A stretch of 32,247 nucleotides of DNA from Deferribacteraceae bacterium. GTDB taxonomy: Bacteria > Chrysiogenota > Deferribacteres > Deferribacterales > Deferrivibrionaceae. The stretch lies in the NCBI GenBank assembly GCA_020054865.1, contig JAIHAR010000023.1, positions 1 to 32,247 on the forward strand, written 5' to 3'. The notes beneath the pieces are model-generated. The model was not told the DNA's origin, made no database searches, and saw only the letters and a program-made list of their open reading frames with translations. Positions 15,383 to 23,334 of the stretch are shown here, piece after piece. Within the stretch, counting starts at the first letter, position 1, and each line of letters opens with the position of its first letter. A program made the position numbers and the translations under genes.

Positions 15383-15991
15383 ATGAACAGTGTCAGTGCT
15401 CTTGTTTCCGGATTTTCATTGGGTTTATCTCTAATATTGGCAATAGGTGCTCAAAATGCATTTGTCATAAAATATGGAATCTTGAACAGATATATTTTCA
15501 CAATTTGCTTTATCTGTTCTCTTTCAGATGCAGTTTTAATATTTTTGGGCGTATCAGGTTTCGGTATAATTATAAAACAGTATCACTCCATTATTATTGT
15601 AGCCAAATATTTTGGAATAATTTTCCTTGCATACTATGGAGCTTTAAATATTTACTCTGCATTTGCCAAAAGTCACTCAGTTGAGTTCAATAAAAACAAT
15701 CAGGAGTCTTATAAAAAAGTCATACTTACCTGTCTTGGATTTACCTGGCTTAATCCTCATGTTTATCTGGATACCGTATTTCTTCTTGGCTCAATCTCAG
15801 TACAATTTAAACAATACAAATATCATTTTGCTTTAGGTGCAATGCTTGCCTCTCTTTCATTCTTTTTCTCCCTTGGTTATCTTGCAAGATTAATTGCACC
15901 GATTTTCAAAAACGCATTGTCATGGAAAACTTTTGAAATATTGATAGCCGGTATTATGTTTTACATCGCATATAAAATCTACAAAATTTAA
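15383..15991 (+). CDS. LysE/ArgO-family amino acid exporter
   Basis: Inner-membrane exporter of basic amino acids (lysine/arginine) by family. The 202-residue protein has about six hydrophobic helices. It shows the LysE signature ALVSGFSLGLSLILAIGAQNAFVIKYGI (6-33) at the N-terminus, with the GAQN motif, a second family block FICSLSDAVLIFLGVSGFG, and the repeat-like TWLNPHVYLDTVFLLGS, in which the NPxxxLD motif is clear. Size and topology are normal. The substrate is not determined. Arginine would fit with argC/argJ elsewhere in the window, but that is only suggestive. It is transcribed divergently from hcp. Confidence 0.9.
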   Translation: MNSVSALVSGFSLGLSLILAIGAQNAFVIKYGILNRYIFTICFICSLSDAVLIFLGVSGFGIIIKQYHSIIIVAKYFGIIFLAYYGALNIYSAFAKSHSVEFNKNNQESYKKVILTCLGFTWLNPHVYLDTVFLLGSISVQFKQYKYHFALGAMLASLSFFFSLGYLARLIAPIFKNALSWKTFEILIAGIMFYIAYKIYKI

Positions 15992-16015
15992 AAATTGAGG
16001 CCTAAAAGGCCTCAA
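15983..16015 (-). terminator. Intrinsic terminator of the tRNA-Ser transcript
   Basis: A perfect nine-pair inverted repeat (TTGAGGCCT / AGGCCTCAA) with a three-base loop. The T-rich tail (TTTTTAAATTTT) is on the minus strand and overlaps the end of the exporter gene. On the plus strand the hairpin is followed by A residues, so it mainly serves the tRNA operon, though it may also shield the exporter mRNA 3' end. Confidence 0.7.
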
Positions 16016-16095
16016 AAAGTAAAAAAATATATAAAAACCTACTCTGGGGGAAGTATGGAAAACTTTTATAGATTTGCAATAAACGTTTGGCAAAA

Positions 16096-16187
16096 CGGAG
16101 AGAGAGGGATTTGAACCCTCGGTACACCTTTTGGGCGTACACTCGCTTAGCAGGCGAGCGCCTTCGACCATACTCGGCCATCTCTCC
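16096..16187 (-). tRNA. tRNA-Ser (anticodon GCU)
   Basis: Full cloverleaf of 92 bases: acceptor stem GGAGAGA/TCTCTCC, the D-arm starting TGGCCGAG, anticodon stem CTCGC/GCGAG with loop CTGCTAA (GCT at 16151-16149), a long class II variable arm (GTGTACGCCCAAAAGGTGTAC) and the T-loop GTTCAAATC. The discriminator base is G, as expected for serine. CCA is not encoded. Confidence 0.97.
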
Positions 16188-16196
16188 AAAAAAATA

Positions 16197-16289
16197 TGGC
16201 GGAGGGAGTAGGATTCGAACCCACGGTAGGGGGCTACCCTACAACGGTTTTCAAGACCGCCGCCTTAAGCCAGACTCGGCCATCCCTCC
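16197..16289 (-). tRNA. tRNA-Ser (anticodon UGA)
   Basis: Acceptor stem GGAGGGA/TCCCTCC, D-arm TGGCCGAG, anticodon loop CTTGAAA with TGA, a long class II variable arm (GTAGGGTAGCCCCCTAC) and the T-loop GTTCGAATC. The discriminator is G and the genomic sequence continues CCA (16199-16197), unlike the neighbouring tRNA-Ser. It lies nine bases upstream of tRNA-Ser(GCU), so the two are co-transcribed. Confidence 0.97.
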
Positions 16290-16309
16290 GCTAATTTCTG
16301 GGGAATGAT

Positions 16310-16338
16310 TATATAATATAAATTACTTCACATTTCAA
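16310..16338 (-). promoter_or_regulatory. Promoter of the tandem tRNA-Ser genes
   Basis: On the minus strand TTGAAA (16338-16333), 17 bases, then TATATA (16315-16310); an overlapping TATAAT lies two bases further on. The tRNA begins about 20 bases downstream. Confidence 0.6.
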
Positions 16339-16370
16339 GTACTTTTTAACAAAAATTTACATTTAAAGTC

Positions 16371-17630
16371 TTACTGTTTTTCTTCCGGTTTTAAAACATA
16401 AATCGCTGACTTATTTTTCAAAAGCATTTCAGCTGCCATCAAAATCTCTTTTTTATCAACATGCTTTAGAAGGTCGATATACTTATCCATAAAATCGTAA
16501 CCAAGCCCCAATATCTCAAAAAATGAAGAATACCAGGCTATTTTTGAATTTGTCTGAGATTCGATTAAGATACGTCCGATAACGTAATTTTTAACATTTT
16601 CAATTCTCTTATCGTCAACATCTTTTTCAATCGTATTTAGAAGCCCCTTCATCGTTTTGAGACTGTCATCCACATTGGAATAGTCAAGCCCTATGTAGGC
16701 AACCCATCTTGCATTGCATATCCTCGAAGGGTAAAATGAGCCTACAGAATATGCGTATCCTTTTTCCTTTCTAAGTTTTTCAAAATACATCGAACTCATC
16801 CCACCACCCATCAAGTCGGATAAAACTTTAAGTGGGATATACTCACTCTGAGAAGCACCCGGCGCATCTATTCCCAAAAATAGTTTTGCCTGCTTTATTT
16901 TGTCATCAGTTTCTTCCAGAAATCTGTCTTCATCAATTTGAGAACCTGAGCAATCAATTTTTATTTTCTCCCCTTTTGGAATAAGTGAAAATATTTTTCT
17001 GAGCTGCTCAATATCCTTGTCTGTAAACTTACCGGCGATACTTATTACAGCATCTGCGCCATTAATGTTTTTTTCATAGTAAGCCTTCAAGTCATCAAAT
17101 TCTATTTTTTCTACCGATTCTTTTGTGCCAATACTGTCCATAGCATAGACAAAATCTTTATATGCAAGCTTGTTAAACCCTTTCATAGCAAGACTGTTGG
17201 GATTATCCTTGATACTTTCAATAGCACTTAAAACAAGTTTTTTCTGTACCATAAATATATTTTTATCAAACTTAGGTGCCGCAATAAATTCTTTCAAATC
17301 ATCAATAATATACTTAAAATTATCGTACGGCACTGAAACAGAAAGCTCAAGGTAATCATTCGTTATTGAAGCGCCAATCGAACCGCCATAAAATTCTATT
17401 TTATCAAGCAATTTACTGCTTTTAACCCAAACAGATGAAAAAAGATTACCTATCCCATTATTATGAACTGTTTCCCTGAACAACCCACCTTTTACAAACA
17501 TCACTATTGATATCGTTTCAGTATATTCACGAGGAATCTCTACAAATTTTGCACCGTTATCAAGCATACTCACCTCACTGGCATACAAACTGCTGACAAA
17601 AAAAAGTACTGCAAATATAATCTTTCTCAT
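16371..17630 (-). CDS. M16 (pitrilysin/MPP-like) peptidase homologue lacking the zinc motif
   Basis: Probably periplasmic. MRKIIFAVLFFVSSLYA is a signal peptide cleaved near residue 17. The 419 residues form the two tandem M16 alpha/beta domains: an N-terminal half with VMFVKGGLFRET and a C-terminal half with GGGMSSMYFEKLRKEKGYAYSVGSFY (276-300), the R/Y signature of the family. The expected zinc-binding HxxEH after the first strand is replaced by N62-LF-S65-S66 in NGIGNLFSSV, so it should be catalytically dead. Paired M16 proteins with one inactive subunit are known (mitochondrial MPP, Sphingomonas pairs), but no active partner is adjacent. It lies 70 bases beyond purN with a weak AGGGA ribosome site. 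Confidence 0.85.
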   Translation of the reverse strand: MRKIIFAVLFFVSSLYASEVSMLDNGAKFVEIPREYTETISIVMFVKGGLFRETVHNNGIGNLFSSVWVKSSKLLDKIEFYGGSIGASITNDYLELSVSVPYDNFKYIIDDLKEFIAAPKFDKNIFMVQKKLVLSAIESIKDNPNSLAMKGFNKLAYKDFVYAMDSIGTKESVEKIEFDDLKAYYEKNINGADAVISIAGKFTDKDIEQLRKIFSLIPKGEKIKIDCSGSQIDEDRFLEETDDKIKQAKLFLGIDAPGASQSEYIPLKVLSDLMGGGMSSMYFEKLRKEKGYAYSVGSFYPSRICNARWVAYIGLDYSNVDDSLKTMKGLLNTIEKDVDDKRIENVKNYVIGRILIESQTNSKIAWYSSFFEILGLGYDFMDKYIDLLKHVDKKEILMAAEMLLKNKSAIYVLKPEEKQ

Positions 17631-17700
17631 TTCACATCCCTGACTGTATAAACATATTTTTAAAACTTATACAAATGAGATAAAAGAAATATTTAAAGGT

Positions 17701-18309
17701 TCAATCCAAAATTGACACTCTTCTGCCCGAAATTCTCAATTTATCTTCAACAAAAAGTTTAACCGCCATCGGATAAATTTTATGTTCTTGCTTCAGTATC
17801 CGCTCAGAAAGTGATTCGACAGTATCGTCGTCTTTTATATCCACAACCGCCTGTAAAACTATCGGTCCGTTATCAACTTTTGCATCAACAAAATGAACAG
17901 TACAACCGGTAAACTTCACACCGTATTCAAGAGCCTGTTTTTGAGCATTTAAGCCTGGAAAACTTGGCAAAAGGGATGGATGTATATTCAATATTCTGTT
18001 TTCAAAAGCATTTACAAATTCCTCGCTTATTATTCTCATAAAACCGGCAAGACAAATCAAATCAACTTTAAAGCTTTTAAGAATTTCAATAAGCTTTCTG
18101 TCAAAATTTATCCTTGAAGCAAACTCCTTAGGGTTCACAAAAACCGCATTAAGACCATTTTCCTCTGCAAATTTTAACCCTTTTGCATCAACTTTATCAC
18201 TTATTACCACGGATATTTCAGCATTTTCTATGAAACCCGATTTAATAGCCTGGTAAATTGCCTGAAAATTGCTCCCCCTGCCGCTCAGTAAAACCCCTAT
18301 CTTTTTCAA
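17701..18309 (-). CDS. purN: Phosphoribosylglycinamide formyltransferase
   Basis: Transfers formyl from 10-formyltetrahydrofolate to GAR, step three of purine synthesis. The 202-residue protein has the phosphate-binding GVLLSGRGSNFQAI at the N-terminus, ICLAGFMRIIS, the catalytic NIHPSLLPSFPG (Asn, His), GCTVHFVDAKVDNGPIV (catalytic Asp) and a normal length. The ATG overlaps the purM stop by four bases, a common purMN arrangement. Confidence 0.97.
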   Translation of the reverse strand: MKKIGVLLSGRGSNFQAIYQAIKSGFIENAEISVVISDKVDAKGLKFAEENGLNAVFVNPKEFASRINFDRKLIEILKSFKVDLICLAGFMRIISEEFVNAFENRILNIHPSLLPSFPGLNAQKQALEYGVKFTGCTVHFVDAKVDNGPIVLQAVVDIKDDDTVESLSERILKQEHKIYPMAVKLFVEDKLRISGRRVSILD

Positions 18310-19340
18310 AAGTCAACCCCTTTAACAATAACACTTTCACCTTTGTATATATCACCAATCCTATATAAATTACCGTCTTCACCAAGCATTTTATCTGCAT
18401 CCTCAGGACTTAATATCATTATATACCCTATCCCCATGTTAAAAACACGGTATAATTCTCTCTCATCAATCAGTCCAAAAGATTTAAGATAACTGTAGTG
18501 CAGGCAGTCAGGTATCATTTCTGGAAATATTCGTGCAGACAAACCTTCCGGCAAAACCCTTGGAATATTTTCATAAAATCCGCCGCCAGTAATATGAACC
18601 ATAGCTTTTATTGAATACCCTTTTTCAAGAAAACCCAAAATATCTTTCACATAAATTCTTGTTGGGGTTAAAAGAAGCTTGTTCAAACTTATGTTCCCTT
18701 CGACAACCTCATCCCCTTTCATTGAAAGTTTTTCAAAGAAAATTTTTCTTAGAAGGGAATACCCATTACTGTGAAAACCTGAAGAAGGGAGTCCCAATAT
18801 CACATCACCTTCTTTGACATTCTGACCATTTATAATCTTTGGTTTATCGACAATTCCAACAGCAAAACCTGCCAAATCAAAATCCCCTTCTTTGTACATC
18901 CCGGGCATTTCTGCAGTCTCCCCTCCAAGCAGTGAAGCACCTGCCTGTTTGCAACCTTCGACAATCCCTTCAAGTATTTTTACGGAATTTTCTGCACTTA
19001 ACTTCCCTGTAGCGATATAGTCCAAAAAAAACAGAGGCTTTGCCCCTGTCACTATCAAATCATTTACACACATGGCCACAAGGTCAATTCCAACAGTATT
19101 TAGTATCCCCGATTCAATTGCAACCTTCAGTTTTGTACCAACACCGTCGGTGGAAGAAACAAGCATAGGGGACTGCATATTCTTTGCAGCCGAAATATCG
19201 TAAAAACCAGCAAATCCTCCTATCCCTTCCGGGACATTTTCATCAAAAGTCGATGCAACAATATTTTTTATTTTATTGACAAAAAGGTTACCCTCATCAA
19301 TATTTACACCAGCATCATTGTATCTTATCTTCTCTCTCAT
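18306..19340 (-). CDS. purM: Phosphoribosylformylglycinamidine cyclo-ligase (AIR synthetase)
   Basis: ATP-dependent ring closure of FGAM to AIR, step five of purine synthesis. The 344 residues start with the family's YNDAGVNIDEGNLFVNKIK. The sequence then shows GFAGFYDI, the SSTDGVGTKLKVA ATP/substrate loop, DLVAMCVNDLIVTGAKPLFFLDY, LLGGETAEMPGMY and ITGGGFYENIPRVLPEGL. The ATG comes three bases after the stop of the acidic response regulator, so purM-purN appear to be expressed with the chemosensory operon. Confidence 0.97.
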   Translation of the reverse strand: MREKIRYNDAGVNIDEGNLFVNKIKNIVASTFDENVPEGIGGFAGFYDISAAKNMQSPMLVSSTDGVGTKLKVAIESGILNTVGIDLVAMCVNDLIVTGAKPLFFLDYIATGKLSAENSVKILEGIVEGCKQAGASLLGGETAEMPGMYKEGDFDLAGFAVGIVDKPKIINGQNVKEGDVILGLPSSGFHSNGYSLLRKIFFEKLSMKGDEVVEGNISLNKLLLTPTRIYVKDILGFLEKGYSIKAMVHITGGGFYENIPRVLPEGLSARIFPEMIPDCLHYSYLKSFGLIDERELYRVFNMGIGYIMILSPEDADKMLGEDGNLYRIGDIYKGESVIVKGVDF

Positions 19341-19343
19341 ATA

Positions 19344-20645
19344 TTATTCGCCTTTTTTAAGCTTTTCTATCTCTTCCACAATAAGTTTTTCAGCCATATC
19401 TGGCACTATCTCCCAGATAACTTTTTCAAGATTTTTAGAGAGGACTTCCCTTACTGTATCTCTTATAAAATCAAGGTCTATAGCTTCTTCAATAACCGCT
19501 TTTACAGCTTCTCTGTCCAATCCTTCAGGCACAGTTGACGAGTCTGCTTCACTAACTTCTTCTGAAACAACATCGGGTTGTTCTTCAATCTCATCCTCTT
19601 TCAACAATTCTTCTTTTATCTCATCACTTTCAACTTCATCAACAGTAATTTCTTGAGCCACATCAGTACCGTCAACCTCACTTTCCACCTTTTCTGCTGC
19701 CAAATCCTCTTCGTCCATAAGGAGTTTATCAATATCACTTTCTTCACTTACCTCTTCAAGCTCGCCAAATATATCCTCATCATCAATTTCGGACTCTTCG
19801 GGCTTTATTTCTTCAGTATCCTTCAAATCTTCATCAGATTCTTCAACGATGTCCGTTAAAATATCTTCGGATAATTCAGTTTCTTCAATCTTTTCCATAG
19901 GTTCAAAATCTTGTTCGAACCCTTTTTTATCATCTACAGCAGTTTCAAAAATATCTTCAAAATCATCTTTTTCTATATTTAACTCTTCACTTTCCTGTAA
20001 AGATTCCTCCGGTTTTTCTTCAATCTCAGAAAATGCCTCTTCAAGTTCCAAATCAAGCTTTTCATCTGCCTCACTTTCTTCAGGAATCTTTTCATCTGAT
20101 TCAGTCTCAGAAATCACATCTTCCTCAGATTTAGAAATTTCTTCATCACCCAGAATATCATTAAAATCTTCAAATTTATTCTCTTCAGAATCTTTTTCAT
20201 CGGTATCTATAGATGCAAGCAACTCTTCAACAGCCTCATCCTTTTCTGCTTCTTTTTCAGCCGGCACCTCTTGAATCTGGTCTGTGGAAACCATGCTAAA
20301 TTTATCAAGTTTTTCATCCAGGAGAGATGAATTAAAAGGCTTTACAATAAAATCATCCGCATTGGTTGCGCTTAAATTACCTTCGCTAAAATGATCAAAT
20401 GCCCCTACAAGCAAAACAACCGAAGCACCTATTTCTGACTTTATTTTAGAAACAAACTCATCCAGCTTTATTCCTTCAAGCTTATTATCAAGAAGCACAA
20501 TATCCGGAGAAAACGTCCTTAATTTATTTTCCGCATCCTCAGCCGTAAATACTTTTTCCACTTCATACTTTTCCTCGTCCACAGACAAATCTATTACCCT
20601 GTGGATTGTCATACTATCATCGATTAGAAGGACTTTCTTCTTCAT
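19344..20645 (-). CDS. Response regulator: receiver domain plus long acidic low-complexity tail
   Basis: 433 residues in three parts. Residues 1-115 form a CheY-like receiver (LLIDDS with D9 and D10, phospho-acceptor D53 in IVLLDNK, K102 in FIVKPF); the usual switch Thr/Ser after beta-4 appears replaced (LLVGAFD). Residues about 118-380 are an extremely acidic Glu/Asp/Ser-rich stretch, without globular pattern and likely disordered. Residues about 385-433 form a helical tail (DFIRDTVREVLSKNLEKV, then IWEIVPDMAEKLIVEEI), a tail type that recurs at the C-termini of receiver proteins in Geobacter and myxobacteria. The start overlaps the mini-CheW gene by 29 bases. Output function is unknown; it may be a phosphate sink or a docking hub. 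Confidence 0.8.
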   Translation of the reverse strand: MKKKVLLIDDSMTIHRVIDLSVDEEKYEVEKVFTAEDAENKLRTFSPDIVLLDNKLEGIKLDEFVSKIKSEIGASVVLLVGAFDHFSEGNLSATNADDFIVKPFNSSLLDEKLDKFSMVSTDQIQEVPAEKEAEKDEAVEELLASIDTDEKDSEENKFEDFNDILGDEEISKSEEDVISETESDEKIPEESEADEKLDLELEEAFSEIEEKPEESLQESEELNIEKDDFEDIFETAVDDKKGFEQDFEPMEKIEETELSEDILTDIVEESDEDLKDTEEIKPEESEIDDEDIFGELEEVSEESDIDKLLMDEEDLAAEKVESEVDGTDVAQEITVDEVESDEIKEELLKEDEIEEQPDVVSEEVSEADSSTVPEGLDREAVKAVIEEAIDLDFIRDTVREVLSKNLEKVIWEIVPDMAEKLIVEEIEKLKKGE

Positions 20646-20994
20646 AGTCTACCTCTGTTATTTTTTCAAAATCTATAAGGTAATATATTATACCATTATA
20701 TTTCACCATTCCCTTAATAAACTCTATCACAAAAATATCTTTTTCAAAAGGGAATACTTCTCCTATTTCGGAAACTTCAATAACTTTTTCCACAATCATT
20801 GCTACAATATCGTCATCACGACCTAAAAATATTACCTCTTCAGACTCTGAGCCGGTATTTAAAAGTTTCTGAAAATTAACAGATTTAATCTCCCTTAAAT
20901 CATCTTCAACATCCGATTTGGAGGCTACATGCAGTACATATTTTACTTCCACTATAAAGTGAAAATCCCCTTGTTTAAATTTAAGCCCTTTCAA
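20617..20994 (-). CDS. Small CheW-like domain protein
   Basis: A single compact beta-rich domain of 125 residues that fits the CheW fold. It has strand patterns FHFIVEVKYVLHVA near the N-terminus, VIFLGRDDDIVAMIVEKVIEVSEIGEVFPF in the middle (the VD-x-V-x-x-V block) and FIKGMVKYNGIIYYLIDFEKI, like the CheW end block G-x-x-x-x-x-G-x-x-x-x-x-L-D. It is shorter and more divergent than usual. It overlaps the CheA stop by 14 bases and the following regulator by 29. In this position it would be a second coupling or scaffold protein beside the CheA hybrid. The function is inferred from fold and context. Confidence 0.6.
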   Translation of the reverse strand: MKGLKFKQGDFHFIVEVKYVLHVASKSDVEDDLREIKSVNFQKLLNTGSESEEVIFLGRDDDIVAMIVEKVIEVSEIGEVFPFEKDIFVIEFIKGMVKYNGIIYYLIDFEKITEVDYEEESPSNR

Positions 20995-23332
20995 AAATAA
21001 CCTCTCTAATCTTCTCTTTTATTTTATCTTCATTTAGCGGTTTTATAAGAAAATCATTTGCTCCAAGCTCATATGCTTTATTTTTATGCTTTTCCGTTGC
21101 TCTGGAAGTTAGAACAAAAATTGGTGTTGAATGGTCGAGGTAGTAATTTCTTATTTTATCTATTAACTCATATCCATTAACCACAGGCATCTCTAAATCG
21201 GTAATAATGAGATCATATTTTCTTTTTTCCAGTTTTTCCAGTGCATTTGCCCCATCATACGCTTCATCTACAACACAATTTATATCAACAATTATTGAAC
21301 TGAGAAATTTTCTTATACTGATAGAGTCATCTACAATCAAAACACTATTCGGAATATATGTTTTTTCTTCCTTTTTAGCCTCTGAAACCTTAGAGCTTGC
21401 GTATTTCAATGTGTCTCCTGATTTTGATTCAATAAGGCGTATCGGTTCTACAATTAGCCTTACTTCTCCGCCAGGGCTTATTGTAGCACCAGTGTAATGT
21501 TTCAACCCTTCAACCAGCTTTCCAAGTTTTTTTGTAACAGCAGTTTCTCTTCCTACAATCTCATCAACCGTAATTATGTAGGGTTTCTTCCCACCCTCAA
21601 CAACTACCCCTACACCATCTTCTCTAAATTCTGCACTATGCACCTGCTTTAGTAAAACGCCAAGATCATGGATTTCATAAATATCATCTCTAATCTTATA
21701 AAAATAGTGCTCACCTATTTTTTTTACATTTTCTGTTTTTATATTAAATGATTCATAGACTGAAATAATCGGTATAGAAAAAACCTGAGAATTTTCCTTA
21801 AGCAAAAGATAATCAGCTATAAGAAGTGTTACAGGAACACTCAGCTGAACACATAGCCCTTTGCCTTCACTGTTTATAATAGAAATATTCCCTCCAAGAT
21901 TTTCAACCTGCCTTTTCACTACATCAAGTCCCACTCCACGCCCGGAAATTTCAGATGCTTCTTTTTTTGTGGAAAAACCAGGTAAAAATATATAGTCAAG
22001 AAGTCTGTCTGCTCTTATACTTCTTGCCTCATATTCTGAAAGCATCCCTTTTTCTACCACTTTTTCTCTAATCAAATTTATATCAAGGCCCCTTCCATCA
22101 TCTTCTATTTCCAGAATTACATAGCTTCCTTCACGTTTGCCTCTAAGAGAAATTACACCTTCCTCACTTTTACCTTTCTGCTTCCTGACTTCACTATCCT
22201 CAATCCCGTGAGAGATGGCATTTCTGACAAGGTGAATAAATGATTCGGTCAGTGCATCAATCAGCGTTTTATCCAGCTCAACTTTTTCCCCGCTTATCTG
22301 AACCTTTACCTTTTTATTTTCAGCAATTGCGGCACTCCTTGCTGCCCTTGATGCTGCGTTGAAAAGTCTATCAATAGGCACCAGTCTCATGGAAGTAAGA
22401 CCTTTTTGAATGCCATCAGTAACTCTGTTTATATATCCAATCTCCTCACCAAAAAATTCAAAATTTTTGAAAATATCACCAATAATCATTACAATATCAT
22501 TGCCAATCTCCTGCAACCTTCTGGAGAGAATATTGAAATGATCGTATCTATCAAATTCCCCTTCTGAAAACCCGTCAAGAAGTTCTTCAGAATAGCCTTT
22601 CGAAAGCTCCTGGTCTGAAAATAGGGTGTATGAATATTTATCTTCAAACTCCCTTATAAGGTGTATTAACCTATTTTTTGTATATTCAAGGTTCAAACTT
22701 AAATCCTGAATCGCTTTAACACGCTCAAGCTGTCTGTTTTTATTGGTAATAAGCTCACCTGCAAGATTTAGAAGACTATCTATTTTATTGAGCTTTACTC
22801 TGATATAACTGTCAAAACTTTGTTCACCAATATTAGAAAACTTTTCATCTGCCATTTCAAGGACTTCAACTCTTGTTGGTTTTGGCCTGAAAGACTTTTT
22901 TGGAGGTTCAAAATCTACACTGTTTTTATCATTCAAGTCACTAACGTTACTGCTTTTTATCAATTCTATTTCTTTCAAAAACTCCTCATAAACTGTATGT
23001 CCAAGGTCGTCCTTTTTAGTTTTAATCTCTCGTTCAAACTTTTCAAACAAATTAATTAAAGAGGTAATTATCCCCTCATTTATCTTTCTGTTTCCGGTAC
23101 GAAACTCATCAAGAAAGTCTTCCAATTTGTGAGCAACATCGGAAGTATTGATAAATCCGACCATGGCAGCCGAGCCTTTGATTGTATGAGTACTGCGAAA
23201 CATTTCATCAATAATTGACCAGTTTTCAGGAGACTTTTCAAGCACAATGAGACCATTTAAAATGGTCTCAAAGTGCTCTTCACTTTCCATCAAGAAAAAT
23301 TCTACCAATTCCTGTTTATTAATTTTTGCCAT
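20981..23332 (-). CDS. cheA: CheA-type hybrid histidine kinase with C-terminal receiver (ChpA/PilL-like)
   Basis: Central kinase of a chemosensory array, in the cytoplasm at the receptor baseplate. The 783 residues run: HPt domain (1-125) with phospho-acceptor H49 in RSTHTIKGSA; linker (about 126-175); dimerisation helices (176-240) including LLNLAGELITNKNRQLERV; HATPase (about 300-498) with N371 in HLVRNAISHGIE, G1 DDGRG (411-415) and G2 GRGVGLD (464-470); CheW-like regulatory domain (about 498-640) with GATISPGGEVRLIVE; receiver (663-783) with D712 and K764. Only one HPt is present, fewer than in Pseudomonas ChpA. The receiver fusion is typical of alternative-function (pilus) systems rather than flagellar CheA. 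It starts two bases after the MCP stop. Confidence 0.95.
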   Translation of the reverse strand: MAKINKQELVEFFLMESEEHFETILNGLIVLEKSPENWSIIDEMFRSTHTIKGSAAMVGFINTSDVAHKLEDFLDEFRTGNRKINEGIITSLINLFEKFEREIKTKKDDLGHTVYEEFLKEIELIKSSNVSDLNDKNSVDFEPPKKSFRPKPTRVEVLEMADEKFSNIGEQSFDSYIRVKLNKIDSLLNLAGELITNKNRQLERVKAIQDLSLNLEYTKNRLIHLIREFEDKYSYTLFSDQELSKGYSEELLDGFSEGEFDRYDHFNILSRRLQEIGNDIVMIIGDIFKNFEFFGEEIGYINRVTDGIQKGLTSMRLVPIDRLFNAASRAARSAAIAENKKVKVQISGEKVELDKTLIDALTESFIHLVRNAISHGIEDSEVRKQKGKSEEGVISLRGKREGSYVILEIEDDGRGLDINLIREKVVEKGMLSEYEARSIRADRLLDYIFLPGFSTKKEASEISGRGVGLDVVKRQVENLGGNISIINSEGKGLCVQLSVPVTLLIADYLLLKENSQVFSIPIISVYESFNIKTENVKKIGEHYFYKIRDDIYEIHDLGVLLKQVHSAEFREDGVGVVVEGGKKPYIITVDEIVGRETAVTKKLGKLVEGLKHYTGATISPGGEVRLIVEPIRLIESKSGDTLKYASSKVSEAKKEEKTYIPNSVLIVDDSISIRKFLSSIIVDINCVVDEAYDGANALEKLEKRKYDLIITDLEMPVVNGYELIDKIRNYYLDHSTPIFVLTSRATEKHKNKAYELGANDFLIKPLNEDKIKEKIREVIFERA

Positions 23333-23334
23333 CT

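Noticed and set aside
15995-16015. Palindrome as an attachment site for integration at the tRNA genes
   Set aside because: It is a perfect hairpin followed by a T-tract on the tRNA strand, so a terminator explains it. No integrase or duplicated tRNA end was seen.
19849-20274. Serine-rich plus-strand ORF of 141 residues
   Set aside because: It is the antisense of the Glu/Asp-rich region (GAA/GAT codons read as Ser/Phe) of the receiver protein; it has no RBS or motif.
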